A stretch of DNA of 64,000 nucleotides from Symbiodinium natans (Eukaryota; Sar; Dinophyceae; Suessiales; Symbiodiniaceae), in contig CAJNDS010002694.1 in assembly GCA_905221605.1 (NCBI GenBank), positions 62,001 through 126,000 on the forward strand, written 5' to 3'. Shown in pieces: positions 10,201-21,921 of the stretch. The stretch's first letter is position 1, and every line of letters begins with the position of its first letter. The position numbers were made by a program, and so were the translations under genes. Under the pieces are notes generated by a model. It worked only from the letters and a program-made list of their open reading frames with translations. It ran no database searches and was not told the DNA's origin.

Positions 10201-11240
10201 GCAACAAGATAGCCACAACGGAGCATGGGCCTCACGCCTCTGCACGTGGCGCACAAGCACGTGACAGCAGCATGAAGCGGATGACAAGCCTTGTAGTTGG
10301 TGTCCCCTGAGGGACTGCGCCCACTGTCTCAGGGTAGCCCTCACGGACCTCAATGCGTGCTCAACATTTTGATAGGTTTTGGGACCGCTTCCGGAAGCCA
10401 CGGAAAATCTCTTGCACCCAGCGAGTTGCTATAGCTGCCCTTGTCAGCGGCCCTGATGCTCCTGGTGCAACTGTGCGTAGTGCAGGCATGGCTCATGCGG
10501 CGACTCTTTGCCGCAAGAGAGCTGTGCATACCCAAGTGTAAGCGCAGCGATCAATGAAGCCGATCAAGCCCACACAAGGAGAAGTCCCTAAAATCACAGC
10601 GTTTTCTGAGCATCCCTGCCAGCCGCGACAGTGGAGACGGAGCCCGGCCCTCATCGCCGCCTTCTCCGCAGATTGGCCAGTTTGGAGTTGGGGGTGCTGT
10701 ACGCCCTCAGCTCTATAAACCTTAAACCCCACAAGCAAGGGAAACTAAACATGACGTGCGGGTATAGGCTTTAGAAGCCAAGTCTGAGCTGCTGGCTACT
10801 TTCATATGTGTTGAGGGCGTTTACCCTACTCCGACCTGGAACTCCCTGTTCAGATCCTGATGTCCGTAATTATGCCAGCTGGACCCCCAATCACCTACGT
10901 TTACCCAGCAATGAGTCCACAATATTTGGGGTAAAGAGCCAAGAGACTCGCAGCGACTGGCTGTTGCAGGTGAGACCCCCTATCCCCTGAACCTCCCAAA
11001 CCTTGAACCTCCTAAACCTTGAACCTCCTAAACCCTGAACCTCCTAAACCCTGAACCTCCTAAACCCCGAGCCCCCCCCAGACCCTATAAAGCCCTACAA
11101 ACCCCTAAACCATAAACCCTCAACCCCAAACCCTAAACGCTAAACCCAGAAAGCCCGATCAGTGGCCTCCCAGTGGCGGTGGCCGCGCTTGGCTGCGCGG
11201 AGCGCCACCTTTCTTCTCCAGCTGCGCAGAACAGCACCGT
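10200..11240. other. Intergenic stretch with CCT(A)AACC-rich tail
   Basis: No gene is supported. From about 10985 to 11060 there is a 14-bp pattern, AACCTCCTAAACC(C/T)TG, repeated four to five times, a higher-order variant of the telomere-like unit. Confidence 0.55.
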
Positions 11241-11241
11241 G

Positions 11242-11293
<52 letters not shown>

Positions 11294-11305
11294 ACCCTAA
11301 ACCTT
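11242..11305 (-). repeat. Homogeneous CAACCCT heptamer array (TTGAGGG variant)
   Basis: Nine near-perfect CAACCCT units end in two CCTAAAC units. A single mutated heptamer has been amplified, not the canonical CCCTAAA. Confidence 0.85.
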
Positions 11306-12122
11306 ACTGGACTTGGTAGCCTTGGGGGTGGAGGGGCCCAGTAGAGGGTCTTCGGAGGGCATGATGGGCTTCAGCGCCTGTCGGGGCTTTAGGGCTTGGG
11401 GGTTCTAGGATTTTTTGGGGTTTAGGGCTTTCAGGGTGTTGAGGGTTTAGGGGGCTTTAGGGGTTTTAGGGTTTAGGGGGTAGGGGTTTTAGTGCTTTGG
11501 GGTTCTGGGTTCGAGGGCTTTGAGGGTTGAATCCAAACATCTGGGTTCCAGCGGTCCCAACGTGGGGGACTGACCTGACATTGGGCTACAAGGGGCATAA
11601 AGAAAAAGGTTGCTGTTAGGGCTAAGGGGTCAAACGCCTGGGCCCTAAGGGTATTGAAGACCTAAACCCTTGGCCCTTGACCCTAAATAGTACCCTAAAA
11701 CCCGAACCCTCAAACCCTAAACCCTAAACCCTGAACCCTGAACCCTGAACCCTAAACCCTAAACCCTAAATAGACCCTCGATAGAGAGGGCTCGGGAGGT
11801 CTTCAGGAACCCGTGGAGCTTTGGCCCTGATTTCAAGACGGCTTCAAGGTGAAATGGGCGTTCTCTGTTTCAGGAACGTAGAGTCCCCCAAAAGGGCCCG
11901 TAAGTTAAATCAACGCCCGCATGAACCCTAAACCCTAAACCCTAAACCCTAAACCCTAAACCCTACAGGGCAGCCCAATAACCATATTGTAATTAGGGCC
12001 ATTAGGGGGAAGCAGGGTGCCCTCTTTCGGGTTGGTTGCTTTAAAACGCAAAACGGTACCACTGGGCTACCAAGTGCCCTAAGCCCTACACAAAAACGAA
12101 AATTATATTTAAAAACCTATAC
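11306..12122. repeat. Mixed telomere-like blocks in both orientations
   Basis: Degenerate GGGTTTAGGG-like text lies at 11385-11530 and CCCTAAA/CCCTGAA blocks at 11690-11775 and 11925-11966, with short unique spacers. No gene is supported. Confidence 0.7.
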
Positions 12123-12257
12123 GAACCCTAAACCCTAACCCCTAACCCCTAACCCCTAACCCCTAAACCCTAAACCCTAAACCCTAAACCCTGGACCCTA
12201 AACCCTAAACCCTAAAGCCTAAACCCGAAACCCTAAACCCTAAACCCTAAACCCTGC
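12123..12257 (-). repeat. Interstitial CCCTAAA block with CCCCTAA variant run
   Basis: The block contains about five CCCCTAA units in a row, then CCCTAAA units with a few point variants. Confidence 0.9.
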
Positions 12258-12343
12258 AGCTGCCCGACACGAGGTCCCGGCTGGCCATGCTAGGCCGGCT
12301 CACTGCGCTGGCGCCGTCGCCATTTTGCCTGTTGCAACCCATC

Positions 12344-12432
12344 CAGGGTTTAGGGTTTAGGGTTTAGGGTTTAGGGTTTAGGGTTTAGGGTTTAGGGTTT
12401 AGGGTTTAGGGTTTAGGGTTTAGGGTTTAGGA
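12344..12432 (+). repeat. Interstitial TTTAGGG block, nearly perfect
   Basis: About 12 perfect heptamers. With the CCCTAAA block ending at 12257, this forms an inverted pair separated by only about 85 GC-rich bases. Confidence 0.95.
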
Positions 12433-13143
12433 ACCCAAGAGCTTCATGTCCAGAACTGCAGGAGATGAGACCTTCAAAACCGCCCTATCGTCGGTCTTGC
12501 CACGTGCTCCCCATTAAAGCATGGTATCGCAAAGGATCTGTGCATATCAAAAGACATGGCGACACCGAACTCCTTTGCGTACAGCGGGGCTGTAGCCCTC
12601 AGCCATTGCGCCTCATGGACCCTCACACTCTCAAGCGTCGCAGCGCTTGCACGCTGCACAAAGACTGGGGGCTAGAGACTCCCTGAACCCCAAACCCTCC
12701 CTCCCCCCCCCTCCCCCCCACATGAAAAAGCACAGACACACACACACACACACAACGCAACGCAACGCAACACAACGCAACGCAACGCAACGCAACACCA
12801 CACCACACCACACAACACACAACACACACAATTCAACACACAACCCACACAAAGACACTTGAGGGTTCTCACATGGACCTTAACAACCTTCGGACTTGGC
12901 TGACCAGCTCCTTCCCCGAGAGCCCACCTCGTGCTGACAACAACCCCTCACCAAAAATCGAAAGTTGGCGTGGGAGGGCTTTTGGGGGGACTTGTCCTTG
13001 AGGTGTTTGTTGGCTTGGGCTCTGACATGTCTAACTTGAAGCTCTTTCGGTTCGGGAGGTTCGTGCTACTGCCGCGACCTTCGGCTTTTGCTCTCTGGAG
13101 CGAAGCCTGAGTTCTCAAGCCCTCCATTTCCCAAGTTCCTCAA
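12433..13143. other. Intergenic stretch with C-rich, CA and CAACG microsatellites
   Basis: No gene is supported. It holds a C-rich tract (12700-12720), (CA)n and (CAACG)n/(CACAA)n low complexity at 12733-12845. Confidence 0.6.
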
Positions 13144-13448
13144 CCCTAAAACCCAAACCCTAAACCCTAAACCCTAAACCCTAAACCCTAAACCCTAAAC
13201 CCTAAACCCTAAACCCTAAACCCTAAACCTAAACCCTAAACCCTAAACCCTAAACCCTAAACCCTAAACCCTAAACCCTAAACCCTAAACCCTAAACCCA
13301 GCGCCTCGCCAGGAAAGCTTGGCGCTTTCGTTCCCAAACCTCGTCGCGGCGAGAATGCGCCTCGGAGCGTAGCTGCAGGCCGCGAGGAGTCATGAAGGGC
13401 ATACCAATAAAGGCTAAACCCTAAACCCTAAACCCTAAACCCTAAACC
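13144..13448 (-). repeat. Long interstitial CCCTAAA arrays
   Basis: About 21 heptamers lie at 13144-13298, one of them a six-base unit. A second short block lies at 13413-13448 after a GC-rich spacer. Confidence 0.95.
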
Positions 13449-16254
13449 CCTTATATATCATCAACCCCATGAAAGGCCTTTTTGAAGGGTTGTAGGGTAT
13501 AATAACCCATGCTGGTATGTGGGTCCGCAGGTACCTGCGATGAGCGCATGAGTAATGCATGAGCTGGCTACGCAGCTTGTGAGCGCGCGGCCATCGCAGA
13601 ACAGCGCGTCGATGACGGAGGTGACAACTCGGAGGCAAGTAGGGCGATGCTTTCATACATTCCATCCGCTTTGGGAAGTGTTCACATTTCGGCCCGGTGC
13701 ACTTGTTCACCTCTCATGTTCTGGTGCTAATTTGAAAGCCAGCGCCCTATGCAGCCATGCAGGTCGGTTCGAACTCGCCCTTTCTGCCATCTGGCAAAAG
13801 GAAGGGCTGAGGACCCTGCCAATCAGCAGCGACGGCTTGGCGTGTCTAGCAAACCATGGCAGGGTCCGGCACGTGACGGTTCAGTCTCACTACCTTGCAT
13901 AACTTGCAGGTTGCCTGCGTGGTTGAGCTGGGATGTTCCCTAAACCCTAAACCCCTAACCCTAAAACCCAAAAAAACTCTAAAACCCTAAACCCTGTGGC
14001 AGAGCTCAGATGTGTCAGGAGTTCACTAACTGTTTGTTGTAGCACAATTGCATGGGGGCCTGTTGCCTCCGTCGGTATTTGTTTTGCCCAGCCTTCTCCT
14101 ACAGCTGAGCCGAGCATGCAGAGCCAAGTAATTGGCGCCGGACGGTTTGAGGGGGTTGGTGTTGGGGTATCTCATGTCTCTCATGCGGTCTGCTTCATGA
14201 AGCATTCTTGATGTCAGCGTGTGATTTTACGGATGGGTTTGAGGAAACAGCAGAAACCGACCCGATCTGAGAGCCCACCCGCAAAAGTGGTCGAACTCCA
14301 TGACGCACGCTTTCGTCTGCCTGCAGTACCTTAGCATTGGCATTGGGTCAAAAGAAAGAGGCTGGCCATGCTTTTGGTTGCAAGACTTTGTTTGCACAGG
14401 TTGCGGAGTAGGAGGCGGCGACCAGCACCACTGCTACTGTCGAGTCTGAACCGTCTGCATGCACCAACAATTCCCCCCAAGGATTGAAATAAACACCAGC
14501 CCCTCACAACTGTTGCGGCCGCTTTAGCATAGGACGCAAATGCTTTGGGACAAGGCGGTGCCCCCTTTGCCGCTTTCCATCAAGCGGTTATTTTCAGCCC
14601 ATGTTCGGACCTGTGCAGTTCACTCTTGTTCTTTTTTCAACGGTAGAGCAGGGGAAGGCGCTTGTAGAAGGACACCAACTGCTACAAAACCCTGACACAC
14701 CACAAATGGTTCGGGGCCCTGGCTTTGAGCGCAGGTCCTTCATGACCTGGATTTCAAGGGGGAGGTTGGAGTGCCAGCACCGTCAGCTGCTCACTGTTAT
14801 GGAGTTCGGGTGGAACGCCAGAGAGGTTGCCAGACCCATGACTGAAAACCCTTCCATACACCCCAAGCCCTAAACCCGGCAAGGAGTTTCTAAGGCGCTG
14901 ACAAAGGTGACCGTGCAGAGGCGGCTGCAATCAGGAACCTCGTGTGGGGGGGCAGCAAAGCTCCCCAAGAAGTCCGATCTCGGGGCGCGAGTTTGACTTT
15001 GACTGAGCCATAAAATTCATAGGTCGTGGGCCCCTCTTTGCTTTAGCCCCAGCCAGAACCCCAAGCCCAAGCCCTAATCCGAGCTATCCTGCCTGCTCAT
15101 AGCCGGGCTTCTGCAGGGCCCGCAGCAGCTCCTGTGCCAAGGCCGGGGCGGCGGGAAGTGGCATGCTTTTCAGTCCGGTCTAGATGCGATGGGCACTTGA
15201 ATGGACAGAAAGCCTGACAAGGCTTAGCAGGCTCCAACTCTAAGAACTCCGACCTGACTTGCTAGCACCGCTCTCTCCCCGCAATTTCTCCCTCTCCATC
15301 AGGCGAACTCTCTGGGCAAGGTCTCGTCTTCTCTCTCTCGCTTCTTCTGGCGCTGTTTTTGGGCTCATGTCGAAAGCATTCGCGGGTCTCTCCACGGGGG
15401 AGGGATGAGGCGATGCTAGAGAGGGCAATTTGCCACATCACCTCACATGGCAGCAATGGCACCGACACTGCATGACCAGAACATCCGGGCGCAAGTCGTA
15501 GCATGGGGCGAGAGGAAGTGGTCTTTGAGAGTCTGCTTCGCAATTTAAGGGGAGGATGTCGTGGCTAGCTCCATCAAGACTACATAGTGATACAGGCGTG
15601 CCCTTGAAAGGTCAACCTGCAAGTTCTGCGACGTGGAAAAGGACTTTGCCTCTTCGATATGTGCGGATTTGGCTGCCATGGAGCAGGAAATCAGGAGAAT
15701 TGCTGCTGCTCCTGCTGCTGCTGCAGTTTCTAGTCTTGTTTTAAGCGCAGGACTTCAGCTTTTTGATTGTTCTTTCCCATATTTCCTGGGACCGAGATCG
15801 TGACACTTGCGCCCTCGTTCAATCCATGTCTTCTCGAGGCAGGGAGCTGCTCGCATCCAGCGACATCCGCAAGATCCTGAGATACTGGAGAGAATGCCCG
15901 CTTCTGTACAGCAATATAGGGGCCTTAAGAATTAGAATAGAGCTTGGGGGGGTTATGATGGTATAATTATAAAGGGGACCATCAGGGAATACGATTAGTA
16001 ACTATTCCGACCCCTATAGTACATTGTGAACAGCCACACGGACGCCTCTGTGCAACTTCCGTGTCCATCTTTGAGCATGGTATGTGGCAATTTCATGTTC
16101 GCGTAGTGCGCAAGCCGAAATGTTCGGCTTCCACAAAACATGCGCAGGTCGGTATGCAGCCTTCCCCTGTTGCGTTGTGGCCCTATGAGTGTGGCTGTCG
16201 GGTTGCCCCGGGACAAGTAAGACACTTTTCAAGTTTAGTTCGCGTTAAGCAAAG
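13449..16254. other. 2.8 kb of unique-looking sequence without a supported gene
   Basis: Reading frames are short and lack recognisable motifs. Small telomere-like patches occur at 13938-13995 and 14865-14876, and a CTG/CTC-rich patch at 15700-15725. One dispersed element (15915-16018) is listed separately. Confidence 0.5.
15915..16018. repeat. Dispersed ~104-bp fold-back element (TATAGGGGCC family), copy 1
   Basis: It starts TATAGGGGCCTTAAGAATTA and ends with CCGACCCCTATA, so the ends are imperfect inverted repeats. The interior has GGGACCATCAGGGAAT. The same order of blocks occurs at 23859-23960, and partial copies at 24717-24811 and 39389-39465. No clear target duplication. Confidence 0.7.
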
Positions 16255-16508
16255 ACCCTAAACCCTAAACCCTAAACCCTAAACCCTAAACCCTAAACCC
16301 TAAACCCTAAACCCTGAACCCTAATCTTTGCAACGGGCAGCTTGAGACAGCTGTAGAAGTTGTCGCGCTGGTCGGCATCCTGTCGGCGGCATCAGAGTGG
16401 GTTTCTCCATGACTCTCTATCCCAAACACCTCGTTTAGGGTTTAGGGTTTAGGGTTTAGGGTTTAGGGTTCAGGGTTCAGGGTTTAGGGTTTAGGGTTTA
16501 GGGTTTAG
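16255..16508. repeat. Inverted pair of telomere-like blocks
   Basis: CCCTAAA units (16255-16324) are followed after about 110 bases by TTTAGGG units (16434-16508). Both arms contain one or two GGGTTCA/CCCTGAA variants. Confidence 0.9.
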
Positions 16509-17787
16509 ATGACAATAAGGGACCCGAATAGAGATGCCCAAATAGTAGGATTTTCTCATAGCAAGGACCCCGATAAGGAAAAAATCATTTCGGAAAACTC
16601 CCATATGTGATGTTGTCAGAGCTTCAGCAAGGCATGTCATTCATGCTGTCCACCACGGATAACAAGGCTGCAAGGGGTTCTTCACTGGAAGTCATCATGA
16701 ATGTGCGCAACGCACGCTGAGCATACCGACCTAGCCTCGAACTGGAAACACAGCCGGAAGTCAGTCTCTTTGCTGAAGTCCTTGTTGGCGTGCAATCCAA
16801 ATCGCAACCCATCCAGCCTCCACACGGCCCTTGTACAAACCTAAGTACCCTATTGATGGGATTGGAGGTATAAGCCCGGGCCCCCTTCCGACCCAACCAA
16901 CCACCCACACAGTTCCGTTTCCCCCCCCCCCCCCCCCCCCCCCCCCCACCCACCCACCCACTCACCCACACGCGAACACCCCTCAGCGTCAAGCCCAAAT
17001 CGCACAAACCTTATAGTATAACTTGAACCCTTTAAGTCTCTGCACCCCAAAAGCCGCGAACCCGAGATACCATCCCAACAACGGCTTTCCAAGCCGTGGT
17101 GCTACGGCCAAGCACCGGGGTGCCAGGTGTGCCAAGCCCGGGACCTCAATGGGAGGATTCATCCCTCTCTCCTCTCTTGTAGCCATCTTACAATAAAGGG
17201 TTTAGGGTTTGAGGACTCAGGGTTTATAATATAGGGCTTAGGGTTTAGGGTAGTACCTACATTCACTGCTCCACTCCCCCACCCCCCCCCTGAGCACCGG
17301 TAGCGATAGCGTGCATGGCCTGGGGGCTTGCAGGACGCAACAGGTTCGTCCAAAAGCTCGGATCTTCGGGGCTCGAGGGGTCTCTTTGGGTTTCCAGAAT
17401 GAGGGCTGTATAAAACTGCGAGGGTTGCGGATTGGAGCTCAAACAGATTTTCCTTGGAACCAGCACTCCGGCGTTGGCAGTCTTGTCAAGGAGCTGAAAA
17501 CCCCCCCGAAACCAAGAGGGCTGAGCTAAAAGTAAGCTGCTGGCGACCTGCTGAAACTCAGAGTCTCTGAAGATGGCAGACATGTCCTGCAAGATGAAAG
17601 CGTTCGAGGCTTCGAACCCCGATCTCGACATTACAGCGTTGCCTGCGGTGGGGGCTTCTTCTCTCGCATGACATGCGAGACGCGTGCTGGACGCTTGAAT
17701 CCTGGCCTGCATGCGATAGTCCCTGGAGCCCTCGTCTGCCTCATCAAGCTTGAGGTTGCGAAGGGACCTCGCAGAAGTTTTAAGGTG
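16509..17787. other. Intergenic stretch with long poly-C tract
   Basis: A C homopolymer lies at 16920-16947 with ACCC repeats after it. A second C-rich tract is at 17276-17290. Telomere-like patches occur at 17198-17250. No supported gene. Confidence 0.5.
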
Positions 17788-17913
17788 TCCTAAACCCCTA
17801 AACCCCTAACCCCTAAACCCCTAGACCCCTACACCAGTAAACCCCTCAACCCCTAAACCCCTAAACCCCTGAACCCCTGAAACCCTAACCTCTCAGCCCT
17901 AAACCCTAAACCC
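17788..17913 (-). repeat. Degenerate CCCCTAAA array
   Basis: Eight-base CCCCTAAA and seven-base units alternate, with several substitutions. Confidence 0.8.
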
Positions 17914-19096
17914 CAACAGCCCTTCCAAGGGCGCCTTCGCACGAGCCCTGCGCTAGTCACCCCCTGGGTCACTGGTGCTCTGCTTCAAGGGCTTAGGAAG
18001 AACGAGGCATGCCGAGTTTGCTTCCCTTGCTGTGCAAGGATCTTAGGGTAGTCTCATGGTCCCTTGTTATGGGGCCTTAAAAGGGGACCCCCTTATGAAC
18101 CCCCTAGATACCTGGTACAACCAGTGCAAGGAGGCGGTTACTATGTAGGTATTGGGAACCAGTCCAGCAGCATGCTGGCAATGAGCCTGTCCATCACAAG
18201 GGTTGCCGACGATATACCACCTGTGTCCTGCGCGGAAACGTAAGAAAGTTACTTCAGAATTGTCCAGCAACACTTGCAGGAACATCTCAATGGCAACCGC
18301 TCTGCACATAAAGCAAGCCCACCAATGAGCTTCAAGGACATTATATGTGCCCCGTCTCAACAATCAACTCGCCTGAAACCTACGAACCCTATAAAGCTTG
18401 ACCTCTCACAGGCCGACGCTTACAATTGTAAAGGGGGGATGCCCTATGTTAGGTGCACTTGTCGAACTCAAACTAGAAGGGGACATGCGGTCATGGAGAA
18501 GCAAACAAGGCAACACATGGAAACACAATTCTAAAGGAGTTTGCTTACTAGTTTCCGCCTCGTGGCCCGCACCGCAACACCCCAAACCCCCAATTCGTGT
18601 CCTCATCGATCAGTTGGACAACCATACCCTGCATGGCTTCCTGGCAGGAGTGGTGCTCAGGTTTGGCTTTTCAGGAACAACATGCAGCCGAGCCTAGCAG
18701 CGAAACTTGAATGAAACTCTCAAACCTAAACCACCCATCGAAAAACAGGCTGCAAAAGCCAGGAGGCCAGAAAATGGTGCTCCAGATTGAGAAATCTCAG
18801 GTTAAGCAACCGTGGTCGCTGATGTCGAAACCCTACAACCTGTAAACCACATTCAGCCACCACAGCTGTGCATGGTGGCTCATGGCAAGGCCACTTGACT
18901 CGGAAACTGCCACAACCTTTCAAAGGGTTTAGGGTCTTGGGTTTAGGGATTCTTCATGAGCTGCGCGTTCTCTTCAACAGAAACTCGCCTCGCACCTCTG
19001 TCGAGAAACTGGCACACATGGCATATTGGGGCCCAAAAGCAGCACTGAACGACAGGTGCCCCCAATCGTCATTCCCAAACAGCTCGAGCTTCCATC
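17914..19096. other. Intergenic stretch, no supported gene
   Basis: Unique-looking sequence with only isolated telomere-like heptamers. I see no conserved motif in the short frames. Confidence 0.45.
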
Positions 19097-19197
19097 TTGG
19101 GATGTTCCCCCTTATGCTAACAGTCCTTAATAGGGATTATAGTAGGCGGGACTACAATCCCTATAAAGGACGGTTAGTATAAGAGGGAACATCCCAA
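19097..19197. mobile_element. MITE-like element with ~30-bp terminal inverted repeats, copy 1
   Basis: The 101-bp element starts TTGGGATGTTCCCCCTTATG and ends CATCCCAA. The arms match over about 30 bases with a few changes. The flanking 8-mers are CTTCCATC (19089-19096) and CTTCCCTC (19198-19205), seven of eight identical, which reads as an 8-bp target-site duplication. It codes for nothing and would need a transposase in trans. Confidence 0.8.
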
Positions 19198-20374
19198 CTT
19201 CCCTCTTGACTTGAGTCTGGAGAGGTCTTGAGGACTTCTGCTTGCCGGCTGTTTTGATGTACAGGGTTTAGGGTTTAGGGTTTAAGGTTTAGGGAATATC
19301 CACAACCAACTGAAAACTACAACCCGTCGCAAGCAACAAGTAAGGTCAACCAGGAGCCTGGCCTTTGCGAAAAGCTTGACGGCCTGTTGGAGGCGCGCCT
19401 GAACGACAGCTAGCAGGATTCGGGAGGCTTCGGGTCGGTTTGAGGTTTAAAATTCAGGGCTTAGGGAAGCTCAGCGATTAGAGTATTGCAGGACAGGTGC
19501 ACCAAGAGCCCAGGTTTAGGGTTTAGGGTTTGGGGTTTGGGGTTTGGGGTTTGGGGTTTGGGGTTTGGGGTTTCGGGTTTGGGGTTTGGGGTTTAGGGTT
19601 TAGGGGGATCTGTGATCATGGCTTGGTTCGTGGATGAGATCCAACCTTTTGTTGACCCCTCCAGGGCTCACGTTTAGGGTTTAGGGTTTAGGGTTTTGGG
19701 TTTAGGGTTTCGGGTTTAGGGTGAACCCTTAAAACTCGAAACAACCTCTCCGCGCACTTTCGAAAGCCAATCTAAGCCTCCCTCTCAGAGCCCCCTCTTC
19801 CCTCTCCCTCTCGTCCCTTTCCCTTAGGCTCAAAATGGCCCAAAAACCCAATTAATTTGGGCCAAAAGAAGAGTCCTTAGAGCCTTCGGGTTGAAGCCCC
19901 CCCGAACCGCGCCGCAGCAGCAGAGCACTCAGCAGCCTCATCTTCCGCCTCCCCTGAAGAGCATCTCAGAGCGTCCCAAAAACCCTAAACCCTAAACCCT
20001 AAACCCTGAACCCTAAACCCTAAACCCTAAACCCTAAACCCTAAACTCTAAACCCTAAACCCTAAACCCTAACCCTAAACCCTAAACCCTTTTTCAAAAC
20101 CCAAAAGGCCGACCTTCTCGGCGTTTTGGCCCGTGATCCCGAAGCCCGCCCTGGGTGCTGCGGCTGCACTGAGGAACTTAGTGGGTTTAGGGTTTAGGGT
20201 TTGGGGTTTAGGGTTTAGGGTTTAGGGGGTTCTCTAGACCCGAGTCTAGGGTTCGGGGTTTCGGGTTGAGGGTTCGGGCTACCTAAAAAGGGAATAAGTG
20301 CCTACTCTGGGTCCTAGTTATGTAGTACAGAATAAAGTACCCTGAATGCGGTATACCAGCGTAATATACATATA
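19198..20374. repeat. Cluster of telomere-like blocks in both orientations, with a TTTGGGG run
   Basis: Blocks lie at 19262-19294 (+), 19512-19605 (+, mostly TTTGGGG), 19671-19722 (+), 19980-20090 (-) and 20184-20229 (+). The TTTGGGG run shows local amplification of a variant unit. A CT-rich stretch lies at 19740-19815. Confidence 0.85.
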
Positions 20375-20430
20375 CATATACACACATATATCTGTATATC
20401 CATATATATATATATACATATAGAGAAAAG
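20362..20430. repeat. ATAC/TATA microsatellite
   Basis: ATATACATATACACACATATATC-type low complexity with an (AT)n core. Confidence 0.85.
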
Positions 20431-21183
20431 AACAGAATGTCCTTACTTAGGCTACCATAGTCGGGTCACATCGTACATGATATCGGGTCCTTGTTATGGT
20501 ATCCGGCTTCATAGCTCCAAAGCAAGAGCCCGGTCGATAGGGCCCATGGGCAGATGTGGGGGTTTCGTTCAGGGTTTAGGGTTTAGGGTTTAGAGTTCTG
20601 GGAATCCTGCAATTTGGGGTGTAAATTGGGGGCCACACTCCCCGGAAACCTTCAGTGAAGGTCTTTTGATTTCCAGAGTAGGATGTTGGGTTAGGCAGTT
20701 TAGGGCTCACCGAACTTGTAAGTGCTTCAGGGTTTCTGGGTCAAGGCGATTCTGATGGCAAGGTTGGGAGTTGAAAGGGCTTCCGATGCGGAGTTGAGCT
20801 TTTCTGCTCGGATCTATGGTGCCAGGTTACCTTGAGGGCTTCCCTGGGGTTCTACGATTTCCGGAGGTTTAGGATGTAGGCATCCACCTTGTGTGCTCCC
20901 CATGAGACCGTCAGCAAAGCTGGTGCCTGATGGGTGGTACTTCGGCATGCCGCGGGGGCGGCAAGGCCTCTTCAGCAAATCGGCTTCAGGGCTTTTAGGG
21001 CTGTATCCGTTTTTTTTGGTTTTGGCTTTTGCTGGGTTCTGTGGTTGTCGGGTTTTAGGGTCTAGGGTTCGGACGTCGGGAGTTTAGGCTTCGGGACAGA
21101 TGGACAAGAGGCTCGGGGACGACATGCTCAGAGTTTGCTGGTTCCCCGTTGATTGTATTGTATGTAGCTGATACCCTGTCCAT
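20431..21183. other. Intergenic stretch, no supported gene
   Basis: Contains isolated TTTAGGG heptamers near 20574-20594 and otherwise unrecognised sequence. Confidence 0.45.
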
Positions 21184-21360
21184 CTAACCCTAAACCCTAA
21201 ACCCTGAACCCTGAACCCTAAACCGACGAGCCCGTGGCCCAGTCCCTACGCCCCTAAGACCCGAAGCCCTAACCCTAAACCCTAAACCCTACACCCTAAA
21301 CCCTAAACCCTGGACCCTAAACCTAAACCCTAAACCCTAAATCCTATCCCAGAACCCTGA
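21184..21360 (-). repeat. Degenerate CCCTAAA blocks
   Basis: CCCTAAA and CCCTGAA units lie at 21184-21226 and 21264-21355. Confidence 0.8.
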
Positions 21361-21564
21361 ATCATGGATTGAATAATTTTGGTCCTCTGCGTTGGGCCGG
21401 CTACAGTCCTTCCAGGGTCGAGGGGTCGCGATTCTGCTGGATGGACCGTCCTATTGTCCCTTCTGATGCCCCGGAGCCCCAAACCACCCGAAGCTCCGTT
21501 TCCTGAACCCGAACTCCTATACTAAACTGCATCCTAAACCCTAGACCCCAAACCCTAAACCCTA

Positions 21565-21690
21565 AACCCTATGAACCCTATGAACCCTATGAACCCTATG
21601 AACCCTATGAACCCTATGAACCCTATGAACCCTATGAACCCTATGAACCCTATGAACCCTATGAACCCTATGAACCCTATGAACCCTAAG
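21565..21690 (+). repeat. 9-bp tandem array ACCCTATGA (about 13 copies)
   Basis: A perfect 9-base unit is repeated head to tail, directly continuing a CCCTAAA block. It looks like a telomere unit with a two-base insertion that was then amplified. The short Met-Asn-Pro frame through it is a by-product. Confidence 0.95.
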
Positions 21691-21796
21691 GCCACGGCCG
21701 GGGTGCGCTCCTCCTCTTCCTGGACCTCACTGAGCGCAAACGCCTCCAGGCCGCAGCTTTTCGTAAATCCGGTGTGCTTTGGGGCTCTGCGGGCTT

Positions 21797-21921
21797 AGGG
21801 TTTAGGGCTTAGGGGTAGGGTTTAGGGTTTAGGGTTTAGGGTTTAGGGTTTAGGCTTTAGGCTTTAGGCTTTAGGGTTTAGGGTTTAGGGTTAAGGTTAG
21901 GTTTAGGTTTAGGTTGTAGGG
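21797..21921 (+). repeat. Interstitial TTTAGGG block with TTTAGGC variants
   Basis: Perfect heptamers are followed by three TTTAGGC units, then shortened TTTAGG units. Confidence 0.9.

Noticed and set aside
12623-12872. Cys/Val-rich minus-strand frames
   Set aside because: They come from CA/CAACG microsatellites read in several frames.
8710-13448. A true chromosome end or a CRISPR-like array
   Set aside because: Telomere-like blocks face both ways and continue to the far edge, so this is not a terminus. Spacers are irregular and the repeats too short for CRISPR.
17600-17640. Possible tRNA T-loop (GGCTTCGAACCCC)
   Set aside because: No matching acceptor stem, anticodon or D arm around it.
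19815-19845. Possible spliced-leader complement (GGCTCAAAATGGCC)
   Set aside because: It lacks the conserved CTTGAGCC order of the leader's reverse complement; similarity is by chance.
21571-21798. Met-Asn-Pro repeat protein
   Set aside because: It is a translation of the ACCCTATGA array.
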